NCBI GenBank assembly: GCA_016648135.1
Contig: JADDOH010009935.1
Coordinates: 100,237-164,236, forward strand
Source: Agrypnia vestita
Taxonomy: Eukaryota; Arthropoda; Insecta; Trichoptera; Phryganeidae
DNA length: 64,000 bases
Direction: 5' to 3'
Position numbers and translations under genes: made by a program. Below, one piece after another: positions 24,392 to 36,180 of this stretch. Numbering within the stretch: position 1 is the stretch's first letter; each line of letters opens with the position of its first letter. The notes under the pieces were generated by a model. That model was not told the DNA's origin, did not search any database, and saw nothing but the letters and a program-made list of their open reading frames with translations.

Positions 24392-24904
24392 CACGCGCCC
24401 AAACGTCCGTTAGTCCAGGTGCAATATTTGAAATTGTCCCGGAACAGTATCTGCGCGCGCAGATGTTTCAAGGGGCGACGAATGTCGGAATTGTAAACAA
24501 TATTCAATTAACAGACGGACCAAAATACAAATTTTTAAATTTTTAATATTTTTTTTTATATATTACTTTATTTATTTATATACCTGTTATATTTTATGTA
24601 TCGGTTGTAGAATAATTCAGTATATGTATACTTGTATGGAATGTGTGGGACAGCACTAACCTCCGCACATACCGGAATAAGTAAATAAATAAATAAATAA
24701 ATAAGTTATACTAAAATATAAACAAACTATATATTCTATTAATGTACACTTTACCTATATGTTGTAAAAGCCCTATAGGGCCGTTAATTAATAAATAAAT
24801 AAATCTTAAAAAAAAAGAAGAAGAAGAGATAGAAGAATGAAGTAATGTGAGAAAGGGGTTGTAACTTGTAACCTGGCTATTTAGAACTGTAGTGAATACA
24901 CAAA

Positions 24905-25290
24905 CAGGGTGTAACGGAGCTAGTCTACACCATTTAACAAGTGGATTTCTGCCTTGATTACGAGTCGAAAATGTTCATGCAACCATGACCTAATATCAAT
25001 AGTTACGGAGATATGCAATATCAAATTTTGCATTTATTTTCAGTAGGTATATCTGAATTATTTTTTGCAAAACGTTAAACTATCACAGTAACTTATATCG
25101 ATCATTAAAAAAATCATTCGTTTCAATACAAGTCAAATAAAATGATGAAAACCTTAGATTAATTGAAAATAGAAAATTTCCACAGGTTTTTATCATTTTT
25201 TTATTATCTTGAACTTATATATTATCTCATAATCAAGGCAGGAATCCATCTGTAATGTATTGCGAACTAGCTCTGTTACGTTCGGTATAT
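24905..25290. repeat. fold-back family copy with both ends
   Basis: CAGGGTGTAACGGAGCTAGT at the left, GAACTAGCTCTGTTACGTTC at the right, and central AATAAAATGATGAAAACCTT against AGGTTTTTATCATTTTTTTA. Confidence 0.75.
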
Positions 25291-25489
25291 TAAATAATAT
25301 ATAAAAATAATTTTTTTACATTTTAGATTGATTTCGCAATATTTTTTGTTATTGTTGTGACTAATTAATGTAAATCTTAACTAATAACTAATTAATATAA
25401 AAATACTTTCATTTTTGACGGATTATAGCTGATTTATAAACATGATAAACTTCTGAAAAATAGTTATTTATTTAAAAAAAAACTTTCTT

Positions 25490-25690
25490 GATGAACGTCC
25501 ATCAAGATGATCAGAAAATAAAATAAGTACCACGAACTCGTCCACCCCTTGATGTGAGATCGAAAGCCTTTCCGTTACGGCTTTTGATGCGGGCGCCGCC
25601 GGGTGCCGTTTATTGTAGGGCGCGTGACAACCACTAAACACAGTCTTTTTATCGGGGGTGTTATCAGTCACTCGTATTTAGATATTTTTT
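25490..25690. other. GC-richer segment, no family recognised
   Basis: CGTTACGGCTTTTGATGCGG and GGCGCCGCCGGGTGCCG stand out. Nothing coding is convincing. Confidence 0.25.
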
Positions 25691-25927
25691 GTTACGCATA
25701 CTAATGGCAGGAAAAACAATTCAATTCGTAGTTGGTAGGTACCTACATTCTGATATCAAATTAAATTATTATTTATCCTGGAAAGGTTGGAAGATTTATA
25801 TGTAAAAAAAATGACAGAGGTGAGAGTAATATGTTTTCATAATTATAAACTTATATGCGGACAAACTTGCATATCGATAAAAATAAAAATTTCGTTCGCA
25901 TTTCCGAACGATCGCTTTTGTTGTGAC

Positions 25928-26402
25928 TAGGGAATGCAATCCCGATCCCGCGAGATCTCGAGGCATTTTACGAGATCAATCCCGAACCGAAAAGTCGGAC
26001 GAGATTATCGGGATTGATCAGCATTTTTTATGTTTTGTATGTTTAATTGTATATGTCTATAGAGCTTTTAGTAAGTACTTAAAACTTATGTTCATGTCAC
26101 ATTCAAATAATGATAATATCTTTGAATAATATTTGCTGTATTTTATCAACCTAACATAATAATAAAAACTACTACTAACTCTATTGCATTAACTGATTGA
26201 TGCTTGGAAAAACACCTACAAAAACTTTAATGTCATGATTAATAATGAACATTTTATTAAAATTGCTGATATAAAAATGCTAGGCATTGTCGTGAATTGC
26301 TATTCAGCTCTATAAACAAAAAAAAACACAAAAGTATTCGGGATCCCGATCCGTAGGGATTCCGCCGGATTGGAAATTCTAATCTCGAGGGATCCCGACT
26401 CC
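25928..26402 (+). mobile_element. 480-bp non-autonomous element, copy 2
   Basis: AGGGAATGCAATCCCGATCC at the start, GATCCCGACT at the end, with the same internal order as 23397-23872 (CTATAGAGCTTTTAGTAAGT, TAACATAATAATAAAAACTA, GCTATTCAGCTCTATAAACA). The terminal hairpin seen in copies 1 and 3 is lost. Confidence 0.7.
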
Positions 26403-26404
26403 CT

Positions 26405-26461
26405 CAAAAGTAAAAGATCACTTCCTATTCGTTAGGAATAGGAAGTGATCTTTTGCTTTTG
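26405..26461. repeat. hairpin, 19-bp perfect stem extended to 26 bp with one mismatch
   Basis: AAAAGATCACTTCCTATTC (26412-26430), loop GTTAG, GAATAGGAAGTGATCTTTT (26436-26454); CAAAAG and CTTTTG extend it. Sits exactly at the end of copy 2 of the 480-bp family and the start of an RT remnant. Confidence 0.85.
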
Positions 26462-26469
26462 GATTTTCC

Positions 26470-27130
26470 AAAAATGTTTGTATACTGTACCACAAATTTT
26501 CGATGTCCCCGTAGCTCTCGATTATTCATTATTGCGACCGCCGTACACTTCCAGCTCGGAAGCTATTTAGGAATTCTCCCTTCTATACAAACCAAACAAG
26601 ACATCGAATCCGTGCAACATCGTTTCTTAAGAAAAGTCGCGTGGATGATGGGCTTGGATAGAGGAGACTACTCCTACAGTGAAATTGAGTCAATGTTAAA
26701 AATTTATAACCCCCAAAAACACTGAGAGAGAGTAGAGAAAACACTGACTTAATCACCATATTCAAAATATTAAACCAACTGATGTGCCTTCGTTACTGGG
26801 CCAAATAAAATTCAATATCCCTTCCCGTAGACTCATAAATAATGAACTGTTGTTCCCTAGCCATCATAGAACCAATTATGGATTCCATGCTCCCATGTCA
26901 CGGTTATGTCGTCTTATAAATTCAAGACAGGATCTGGACTTCTTTGGTGTAAGTCTGTCCAGATTTAAACAATCTCTGATTAGATACTCCAGACCTTGTC
27001 TCCATCTTGTTAGTAATTTTCATTTATCCTTGCTTTTGTATTTAAATTGCTATAATTTTTATTCTGATGTATTATATATTGTTCATGTTATGTATTATAT
27101 TTTATTGGACTATGTCCTTTAATTTCAATA
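26470..27130 (+). pseudogene. non-LTR reverse-transcriptase C-terminal remnant
   Basis: TKQDIESVQHRFLRKVAWMM (26593-26652), then in a second frame SLLGQIKFNIPSRRLINNEL, HHRTNYGFHAPMSRLCRLIN and LSRFKQSLIRY. Order and spacing match the region after the catalytic core of Jockey/CR1-type reverse transcriptase. A frame change and stop near 26725-26784 break it. AT-rich 3' UTR to 27130. Confidence 0.7.
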
Positions 27131-27471
27131 CATGAAATTACCTTCATGCAGTTCCAAGTAATCGGCAATCACTATCTGACATTTTTTCGCACTGATTCAT
27201 TATAATTGCACCCAGGTGAATTGAAAATACCTAGGCAGGCGCTTCGGCTATCAATATTTTAGGTCACCTCAATTGGAAGCGATAATACCTGTGTTTACTT
27301 ATTTTATCTGGAAGCGTGCAACGATTACAAAACATTACGCTGTTTTATCACAACTCGATGGTTGACACACTCCCTTCATCGGTATTTGCGGCTAACCTGA
27401 TAGGTGTGGATTTAATTAATAATGATAAAAATGAATCATTTATATATCTGCCTGCCTGACGATCTCAAAAT

Positions 27472-28021
27472 CAGAGATGTGACTTATCTATGATACAAGT
27501 ATTTGAAATACAGATACAAGATGCAAAATACGTATTTTCATCTTGTATCCGAAATACTTTTTTGAAAATTCATATTGTATCTTGTATTTAGATACATTCT
27601 TTTGGTATTTTGGTATTTTGTAAATACTAAGATTGCTAAGATACTTTTTTTAAATGATGCCCTATAATGAAACCTCATCGAAGAAAAAGGAGCGACAAAA
27701 TGTTTGTATAAATGATTTTACTTAAGTCTCAATTAAAATCTTAAAAATATTTTATTTTATCTTGTCACATTTGCGCGATCAACGCGATTTATTCGTAAAT
27801 AATTCACGTAAAAAAATAAACTTGCATTCAATAAAATGTGTTTTCTTACAAAAGGATTTTATCTTTAAAAAGCATTTGGAAGATACGTGTTTTGTATCTA
27901 GTATTTCAGATACCATTCCAGAAAGTTATTTGTATCTGGTATCTGAAATACTTGATTTTAAAGAATCTTGCATTTTGTATTCCAGATACTTTGTATAGGA
28001 TATCTTGTACTTACATCACTG
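27472..28021. mobile_element. hAT-type MITE, 550 bp, 8-bp target duplication
   Basis: Ends CAGAGATGTGACTT and the complement of CAGTGATGTAAGT, a hAT-style CAGNGATG terminus. Flanks CTCAAAAT (27464-27471) and CTCAAAAC (28022-28029) match at 7 of 8. Inside, TGTATCTGAAATAC-type repeats are arranged in inverted order. No transposase. Confidence 0.75.
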
Positions 28022-28129
28022 CTCAAAACATCTTAGGAGATGCAAGCTTTTCATCCAAGACAAACCTATAGATCAGGTGATGCAAAAATATCTGGTTATG
28101 GTCGTATCTACAGTGAAGTTAGGGAGCAA

Positions 28130-28760
28130 ACTAATTAGGCAGCAGCGACATCCGGCTATTAAAGGACACTGTGATGTCCTCTCCTTTAGCAAGGGAAAGA
28201 TCTTTGTCAGAAATCTAGTATCTTTACTGAAAATCCAAACGTGCTTCTGGATTTTTATTAGTTCCTTATAAAATGTAACATTATCGCGTCACGGCACAAT
28301 AAGCGGTTCTAAATAGCTCTCCAAGTGCTTTCGTAAGGTCGCGCGTCCCTTTTAATTCCATTTCCCCTCTCTATCTCCCGTCTCTTTCATACGCTCAGAC
28401 AGACGTCAATCCAGATATATTACATCTAACCGGCTGCGCCAGTTTTGATGTCTTTTTCTTTTGCCAAGAAAGGATATTTGTCGGGAATCTGGGATCCTTA
28501 GCGAAAGTTCAAATGTGCTTCTGGGATTTGAGGTGCTTATGGAGGAACAAACACGTGCTCACCGATAGCAAGGCCCGAATTTACAAAACCTCATTATGGC
28601 ATGTGGTATAGAAACTAGGGCTGACACAGCTAGGACCAAAAGCCGTCTGCAGCAGGGAGGGCTCTCGGGGACAGGGTTAGAATCTCTGAAATAAGTGAGA
28701 CATGTTAGACAGAAGACATGGTGAGATGGGGTAGAAAGAGACGGCGGTACTCGAGAGACC
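28130..28760. repeat. two diverged copies of a retroelement-like segment
   Basis: GATGTCC...AAGGGAAAGATCTTTGTCAG and GATGTCT...AAGAAAGGATATTTGTCGGG begin two related stretches of about 80 bp ending GTGCTTCTGG(G)ATTT. The second continues into TDSKARIYKTLLWHVVWKLG-like codons, resembling an RTE reverse-transcriptase segment. Heavily decayed. Confidence 0.35.
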
Positions 28761-28763
28761 GAA

Positions 28764-29012
28764 TAAAATGATAAAAACCTTGCAAAAATATATATTTTTA
28801 CAAGGTTTTTATCATTTTATTTAAGTTGTATTGGAGCAAATGAATTTTTCACAATCGATATAAGTTACTGCAATGACAGTTCAACTTTTTGCAAAAAATA
28901 AGTCAGCAATATTGTAAAAAAAATGCAAACATGGTTGCTTGAACATCCTAGACTCATAACATAGGCAGGAATCTACCGGCCATGTTTCTGCTGCTAGCTC
29001 TGGTACACCCGT
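28764..29012. repeat. fold-back family copy (centre plus right arm)
   Basis: Starts at the central hairpin (AATAAAATGATAAAAACCTT / AAGGTTTTTATCATTTTATT) and runs to CTGCTGCTAGCTCTGGTACA and CCCGTA. The left arm is missing. Confidence 0.7.
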
Positions 29013-29420
29013 ATAACACTTAAGCGTGTGTGAATATTTAAGGCATTATTTTGAGTGGAAAAGGCCGTTGCATTTCCAGAATAATTATAGGGGTGTGTTG
29101 ATACTCTCCACCCTTAAATCCTCTCTTCCCGACGTGACGGCCATCCACCCTGACGAAAGAAAATAGACCAAGAGTTGCGTGGGAATCGGTAAAAGTGTCA
29201 TCGGCTACTGTTGTATTGGAGTCTCACATTCCCAAACGTCGCAAACTCCAGTTTATGTTGGTAGCTTGGAGATCATTCAACACCTTTAATTAATTTGTAT
29301 TTAAAAAAAACATATTTAGGGTTTTTCAATGCAGCGTGCATAGCTTTGAATACAGGCATATCATAAAATTCTCTATGACATGTACGATTAATAGAAAAAA
29401 TTACCCAATGATCAATCGAG

Positions 29421-29521
29421 TAGCTTGTTGGTGTAGTGGTCATGATGCTCGCCTTGTGATTCGATGGTCGGTGGTTCGAGCACCATTCCAGGACACCAGC
29501 AAGTTAGTCCTATTTTCTTAG
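29421..29521 (+). mobile_element. tRNA-like SINE, copy 1
   Basis: Box A TGGTGTAGTGG at 29429-29439 and box B-like GGTTCGAGCACC at 29473-29484, spaced as in a tRNA, then GGACACCAGCAAGTTAGTCC. No cloverleaf of a functional tRNA can be drawn. Confidence 0.65.
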
Positions 29522-29742
29522 CTTATTATGAAAAATGTTTTAAAAAAAACGCAAATGAAACACTTAAAAATTAATTTAAGTTTTATTTATTACATAATGT
29601 CTTACTGGACAAGAATTTAATTTGAGCACAATTCTTTAATTCACAATGTTTCACGCTTAATCACTCGTCAGTGGAATACGTTATATTCGTTTTCCAAGGA
29701 TATTCGCACATCTGTGGTCGCACTTATTTCCAAACGCCTGTA

Positions 29743-29889
29743 TAGGTCTTTTCATATAAGCTTGCAATTGAGTTAGTGTGGTTTAATACGCCTCTCTCGT
29801 ATCTGTGAACTTGACACAACGAAACAATGCGCGAATTACGCACTGTACCCACACTAACTCAATTGCAAGCTCATATTTTATATGACCTA
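29743..29889. mobile_element. 147-bp MITE with TA target duplication
   Basis: AGCTTGCAATTGAGTTAGTG at 29760 region is matched exactly by CACTAACTCAATTGCAAGCT on the right; outer ends TAGGTC and GACCTA sit next to TA at 29741-29742 and 29890-29891. Confidence 0.75.
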
Positions 29890-30399
29890 TACTTCTCATA
29901 ATTTATTGTGGCGGGTCGCACTCGCTAGATACACTGAATCGCCGCTGGTGTCTATTGGATCGCCTAAATTTCACAACAAACAACTCTGCTTTTGTCGTCG
30001 CTTTTATACATAAATGTTGGTTTCGCGAATGTTCGACATGTTTCTCCTTATTTCTAGTAATTTATGGTTTTTTCGAGAATAGGGTAATTGATTCTAGATT
30101 TATGTGGACTGTTCGAGGGACTTTGATAAAGCGTAGTTACATTGTTTTTAGACTCTCGAGGCAATATTAAGAAACGCATATATAAATATTTATGTGTATT
30201 TATGTGCAAATGTGTGCAGCCAGTCGAGCGAATTAAGTTATCGAATTAGATCGCCATTAGAGGGCTTCACGAATAATTTAATTTCACGTTGTACATTCGT
30301 CGCTCCATGGGATTCCGATAAGCTCTTCACCAATAGTTGCGTAACGGTGTGAAGTATGTCTTCGTTGTAGGCTGTTGATAATTAATTGCAAAATAAAAT

Positions 30400-30560
30400 T
30401 TTGAAATGAAAATGAAAAATCACGCAACATGGTTCGCGTCTTTGCTAAGCCCTATTATAATAATTTAACCGTGTAATTTCGTTTTTCAGCCGTAAAAGTC
30501 GTATGAAATTACAGACAGACAGATAGATGGAGAGACAGACAGACATACAGACAACGAAAT
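30400..30560. repeat. dispersed repeat shared with 45180-45390
   Basis: CATGGTTCGCGTCTTTGCTA, TAATTTCGTTTTTCAGCCGT, GAAATTACAGAC; then (ACAG)n-like AGACAGACAGATAGATGGAG. Confidence 0.5.
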
Positions 30561-32028
30561 TATTATGTTTGATGATAATTTCTAGCGAAAAAATATTTTA
30601 TTGTGCCTTGAATAATGTAAATTAAGTATAAAAAGTTATTTATTTGTGTATATGACGTCTGATAGTAGGTATGTTAGGTGATTCTTCCTTACTCATATTA
30701 TATATAGCGGTGGTCAAACCATTATTTTAACCGGTTATTCATGATAAGTACCTGTACCTTTTTTCCATTTAAGAAAGACAATCGAATTAGTATGTGTAAG
30801 TCGTGTGTACGAGGCACATTGTTTAATTGTGTTGGTGTTTATACCCGTAAAAACCAACACAGAACAAAGGGCTTATATACTTCACATCTCCTTTTTCTAA
30901 ATCATGTTTTATCTTATATACTTCACACCTACTTTTCTAAATTACTGTTACAACTTTAAACAACTATCTTTACAGTATTGTCAATTTTGTAATTTTTTGC
31001 TATTCTACTCTTTGGATTTCTTATAGGAAGGTACATATTATGTAAAAGGTACTTTTGTGCCATATATTGAAATAAATATATAAATGTGCGTCTAAATTAA
31101 ATTGTATTTCTTAAATGGAAAGAGGTTTATAGTTATTTGAGATTTCTATCGACAGTTGGTAACTAAGATATAATTATTTACGCATGATTTGCCCGTCGAA
31201 TTGCGATAAATCAGTTATCAAATATCGATACAATCACATAAAAATCTAAAATAACGGTTATTGTGAAGTCAAAATACCATCACTGATTACATACAAAACA
31301 CACATCACTACTGCCATTTTAAGCCGGCGTGAATCACTCGAAATTTACAGTGATTTAAAAAAATACTTTAACGCCTTTTGTGTTTAACGCGTTGCTAGGA
31401 AACTGTGATTTGACAACCCTAAGGACAGGTGTATTGAGTGGACAAATGAAAATGTTTTAATGCATTTCCGCTTGAATGTGTGTATGTGTAGGTACCGTAG
31501 TTGCGTGCATCGTAATTACTTCCCTTTTATTTTTATTAATGAAAAGTATTCTGAAAGAAAGGATGCGATGGAATTGATTTAGAAGGGGTGCTCCTAACGA
31601 CGTTATATGTAAAAAAAAATTCCAAGCCAAATTCTTACAGGGTGTTAAGTATTGTCATGGAATTGTGACCGTGGGAGACAAATCTAACACTTGAAATTAA
31701 TTAAATTTAAGTAGCAATACTTATTCCGAATTTTCTGATCAACTTTTGGCTATGGATCATTATTTCGGTATTAATAAGGGTTTACAAATTTTACATAAAA
31801 ATTATACAGAATTACAGTTTGATAAATTATAAATTTTGGAAATAAGAAAAAGTGTTAATAGTAAATTGAATATTATAAATAACTAGGTCCTTTTTAAAAA
31901 TAGTTATCTTTTAAATTTGTTTTCACTTTAGTAGGTACTCAATTATTATTAATTTCCCACATATAAACTTTATATTTTGATTGTCTATACTTCAATTTTT
32001 TATTTTTTATTTGTCAGTATACATTGTG

Positions 32029-32075
32029 TCCTGACGAAGGGGCCATGGGCTCTGGAACATGTTGATATTTTTCAA
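32029..32075 (+). ncRNA. hammerhead-like relic
   Basis: CCTGACGAAG (CUGANGA core) then GGGCC/GGCTC stem remnant and GGAACATGTTGAT in place of GAAAC. Followed by GTGGGAAAACAAAGTTAATT. Core GAAA is lost. Confidence 0.35.
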
Positions 32076-32194
32076 TATATAAGTGGGAAAACAAAGTTAA
32101 TTTTTATTAACTATATTTTATTAATTACAAAGTTTTTTTAATTAACTAAATCACTGAACACGAATTTAACTGGACATCTTTTCCGTAATTCGCA

Positions 32195-32345
32195 CTTAAT
32201 CTCGAGCCATCTGGTGGCGCCAATGATGGACATTGTTGTGTGGAGAATTATGCATTTTTTTATTATTTTATACTTCATCATCATTTGCGCCATCTGGTCC
32301 CGCCAGCTTTGGTGACGGACATTGTTACACATAAAATTATCTATT
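32195..32345 (+). repeat. two tandem pieces of the GACGGACATTGTTAC family
   Basis: CATCTGGTGGCGCC...GATGGACATTGTTGTGTGGA then GCCATCTGGTCCCGCC...GGTGACGGACATTGTTACAC, with a shared TTTATTATTTTATACTTCAT spacer. See 38480-38830. Confidence 0.5.
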
Positions 32346-32989
32346 TTGATTCTGAATTATCATCATCATTGGCTTCACAACCCCTGGTGTGTCTCGTCCT
32401 CACAAATAGCTTTCCACCATTGAGATTTTCCATTGTACTTACAACGCCAAAACTCGTTTAAACCCTCTCTACCCATAAGTTTAATTTGCATTACATATCT
32501 ATACAAGAATACAGAACGCCTATTGGCCGAAATATTCAGGGGGATCCGCCCGATTGGCGCATCTTTAAATAAAATCTCACATTATTAAGCATTCAAAGAG
32601 GGTGACAGTTAACATGGGGTAGGTACAAAAGATCTTTGACTTTTTATTTATTTAGGTACCTACATAAAAATGTGTCCAACGTCCGTATGTTGAAAACAAG
32701 AAAATTTTGGTGATTGGTTAGCCCAACTCTCAAAAATTTATTTATGCCCGTGTGATTACTTAATCACTTTACATTTACGACTTTTTAATCGGCGATATTA
32801 ATTTGCCGATACACTTTGAATTTTGCAATACAGATAATCCACGTGTAAACGCGCCATCTTCGCGCTTAATTCGTTCATATTTAAACGTGGCATAATAATT
32901 TATCCACGCTCAGGGAATCCCCGCGTTTCATAATTTCGTTTCGAACACGGAATACGTGTCGCATCAATATTATTACGATTCTCAAACAA

Positions 32990-33099
32990 GCCAAGAGCCT
33001 GTGCTATGAAAATAGGACTAAATTGCTGGTGTCCTAAAATGGAGCTCGAACTGCCAGATCACTAGGCGAGCGTTATGACAACTACACCAACAAGCTACT
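32990..33099 (-). mobile_element. tRNA-like SINE, copy 2
   Basis: Minus strand: TAGCTTGTTGGTGTAGTTGT (box A), GGCAGTTCGAGCTCC (box B region), GACACCAGCAATTTAGTCCT. Confidence 0.65.
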
Positions 33100-33774
33100 C
33101 ATAATCTGAACGTATACAAATAATTTCGTTTGTTCCTAATCTAAACCCACAATTTTTTTACACCTTTTGAAATATTCGCTGTCCGCATCGGTAGCAGTAT
33201 CGGTATAGTGGATACTTTTTTTACAAATATCGGTATTGGTATCGTATCGGCAAAAGTGCGTATCGTTGCATCCCTAGGAAGAATCACCAAATAACACTTT
33301 TGTTATTTTCAGAATACGGCCGAAAGACACAAAAAAAATGTAACGCATTGAATGTTTATATGTCTGAATCTGATAGTGAAAAATTCATGAAATATTAGGT
33401 ATCTACATCTGTATGCGATACAATGAGTGACATTAAATAATACTTGATCGGTATCTTGTTACGATTGTTGAATGATTCATAATGTGTCATCACTTTACGT
33501 AATTACGGGTTCTTAGTAAAGAATTATTCATGTTTTTCTTTACAATGCATCAGATAGTATTTTCTAAACCTATGTATTTTTAGATAGATATATTACAGAT
33601 GTCCCATAGAGACGAAGCTATTTTTTATGTGCGAAAGTAGGTATGAAAGTCTTTCCTTCTGTATCTTGATTAACGATGTTTCTCCGGGTATAAAATCCAG
33701 TTTTGTGTTGTTGAAAATTTTTAACATGCTCAAAATATTCTGAATGTGTATTTTTATTTCATTTGTTCGATAGA

Positions 33775-34035
33775 ATGAGGAATGAACAAATTAGAAGTGA
33801 ATGTAATGCTGGCTGTAGCATAGTAGATAGGTAGATAGGTGATCAAGCTATCTCGCTGAGATAGCTTGATCATGTGAAACGTATAAGCGAAGAGAAGATA
33901 GGAAAGAAATGTGGCGAATGTCGGAGACATCAGGAACAGAGGGCGTCCACGAAAGACCTGGCATGACCAGACAATATGAAAGTGGATGAGGCATAAGTGG
34001 TGTCTGTCTACCCCTGTGGGGAAACACCGTGATGG
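33775..34035 (+). pseudogene. RTE-like reverse-transcriptase C-terminal remnant
   Basis: MRNEQIRSECNAG (33778-33816) is the conserved MRNEEIR stretch. After a hairpin insertion, frames read a GRPRKTWHDQ-like segment (GGGCGTCCACGAAAGACCTG, 33941 onward) and WKWMRHKWCLSTPVGKHRDG. Same family as 18040-18320 on the other strand. Confidence 0.6.
33840..33872. repeat. perfect hairpin, 15-bp stem, 3-nt loop
   Basis: TGATCAAGCTATCTC, loop GCT, GAGATAGCTTGATCA. Lies inside an RTE-like remnant. Confidence 0.9.
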
Positions 34036-34291
34036 TAAGTTTGTTGGTTCAGTGGCAATATTTTACATCAGAGGTAAATAATCATAGCAATATGTATATT
34101 TAAATAATATATGTGTTAGAAATTATGTGGTTAACTAATTGTATTTTTTATTACTTAACTATCAATAGTAACAAAAATGTAATCAATATTCAAACTCTGT
34201 TTATTAAGTCCCCTCTTCTGCGCCTAATGACCACGCCCACATACCCACCCGACTCTAATCTCCACCCGACCTGAGTTAAGTATTAGTAAAA

Positions 34292-34330
34292 TTACTGAAG
34301 ATGTTGCGTTAACATCGAAAACGTTCTAAT
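34292..34330 (+). ncRNA. hammerhead-like relic
   Basis: CTGAA, stem GATGTT/AACATC with loop GCGTT, then GAAAACGTT. The NGA of the core is missing compared with the motifs at 4060 and 37348. Followed by AAACAAAGTTA, as in the motif at 32031. Probably a Penelope-like end fragment. Confidence 0.4.
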
Positions 34331-34839
34331 CGTTATAAACAAATAGTGAAAGTAAACAAAGTTATCATTTTTTAATATATTTTTTAACTGTTTAATTTCG
34401 AAGCTAAAAAGTGTTGTTAGAATGGCTTGGTTGCTCCCTGAATGTATAGGCACATAGCCTGGCGCCAGAATTAAATGCGATTTAATGTGGAATGTGGATT
34501 GGTGATTGAAATTACTTGATTCGAAGTGATGATAATCCACGTTTGTGCAGTGACTCAACCCAGCGATAGCTCGGGTGGAGTCTCGCGATAACAATCTCGA
34601 TTACTCAATAGATAGGTGTACAAGTGTGTGGGTCATCCTATAGTAAAATTGGGCGAGACATACATTAATATGAAATGAAGGGATAAGTAAATGATATCTA
34701 TGAAATATTAACTAGAATTAATTTTTAATCAGTATCGTTTTCATAACACAAAAGTATCTACCTAAGTGTCTCAGCCAGTTAATTCTCAGGGCTGAATAGG
34801 TAACTTCCCTTAAATACCTACCTAGTAGTGAATGAGTAG

Positions 34840-35060
34840 TGAACAAATTATAAGTGAATGCAGAGCGTCAGCCAGATAAGAATGCCAGAGTCATGTTTTG
34901 ACAGACTAGCAATAAAACTTTTAGTACGTATCAAACGCTCGAGGCGGGCGCACGCTTGTTAGTTAAAGAAAAATACGGTGAGCATGCCTGAGACTACGAA
35001 TAGAGGAAGAGGAAGACCTTTTGCGGACAAAGCAAGGAAATTATATTAAATGTTTATAAA
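34840..35060 (+). repeat. decayed RTE-like reverse-transcriptase tail
   Basis: GAACAAATTATAAGTGAATG corresponds to the MRNEQIR stretch of the copy at 33775, and a later frame reads RIEEEEDLLR around a GRGRP-like codon run. Heavily mutated. Confidence 0.35.
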
Positions 35061-35479
35061 TACATCCAGAATAAACGTGAAATAGCATCGACGAAGGTAA
35101 TTAATGTTATATATCTTATATTATATATATCTTTTGGCTGTAGCGTTGTAGGTAGAATAAGGAAAGGACAAGGTCATAATGATCTTCGCGGAACAGCATA
35201 TAACTCTTAATATAAAGTTTTCTTTTATTTTACTTTTAAAGTTTTTCAAAATAATTAGTTAATCAAAAATATTAACCTATTTATGTCGTAAACAAAGAAA
35301 CCTAACAAAACGAATTTTCTATGTGCAATAGTTAAAAGTCAAAAAAGAAAAAAGGCGATAGGTAGTTTGGCAATGCGAGCTAAATTCAGCATATATTTAA
35401 GACACAATACAATTAAATAATCGAAATCAGCAGTTCTGAAAATGTTTTTTTAAAGTATAATAATCATTATTTTCATTTT

Positions 35480-35755
35480 CATACTTGAATACAACTCAAA
35501 TAAAATGATAAAAACCTTGTAAAAAAATTATATTTTCAATTTTGCAAGGTTTTTATAATTTTATTTGACTTGTATAAAAGCGAATGAATTTTTCATAAAT
35601 AAGTTACTGTAATGATAGACTTTTTGCAAAAAATAAGTAAAAAATATTCAGAAAAAAATTGCATATCTCCATGACAATTGATAATCAGGTCATTTTCAAG
35701 ACAGGAATCCACAGCAGGTCAAGTTTCTGCTGCTGGCTGTGACACCCTGTACTTA
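35480..35755. repeat. fold-back family copy (centre plus right arm)
   Basis: Central inverted repeat AATAAAATGATAAAAACCTT against AAGGTTTTTATAATTTTATT, then GCGAATGAATTTTTCATAAA, TTGCATATCTCCATGACAAT and the end GCTGTGACACCCTGTA. Confidence 0.7.
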
Positions 35756-35759
35756 GGTA

Positions 35760-36180
35760 CTTAAAAGTGCCTACAAAATATTCTACGCATTCACTTCCTT
35801 TCATAAATCCACGACTATAATATTATGGCGGGCACCTGTCGTTGCGGCCACATACGAGGGAATTCCACACCACTAAATCAAAGACTAAGCACTTCTTAAA
35901 GGGTCAATTACATTATGGCAATGTTGTTTAACTGCCTCCTCTAATGGCCAGCGCTGCCATCGAGAATGACAGTTATCGAAGGCGATGACAGGAAATCAAA
36001 ATGGTCGCAAAATGGCGGCTAGCCATTTCGTGATAATATTGACAGTTATTATTTGGGTAGGTACCTGCGCGTCGTGCTTAATGGCGGCGACCAATGACCG
36101 ATAATTACTGTTATGATATTCCTTTTTCAAAAAGAAACAAGAAAGAATATATTTCGTCGTGTGAGAATGCCGGCATGTCG
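35760..36180. other. GC-richer unique island with ATGGCGGC motifs
   Basis: Repeated CTAATGGCCAGCGCTGCCAT, AAAATGGCGGCTAGCCATT and TTAATGGCGGCGACCAATG stand out in AT-rich DNA; AAATGGCGGCTAGCCATTT is nearly palindromic. No repeat family recognised. Candidate regulatory DNA. Confidence 0.3.

Noticed and set aside
29421..29521. Functional tRNA gene
   Set aside because: Box A and box B are present but no acceptor stem or full cloverleaf; repeated copies with a shared non-tRNA tail show a SINE.
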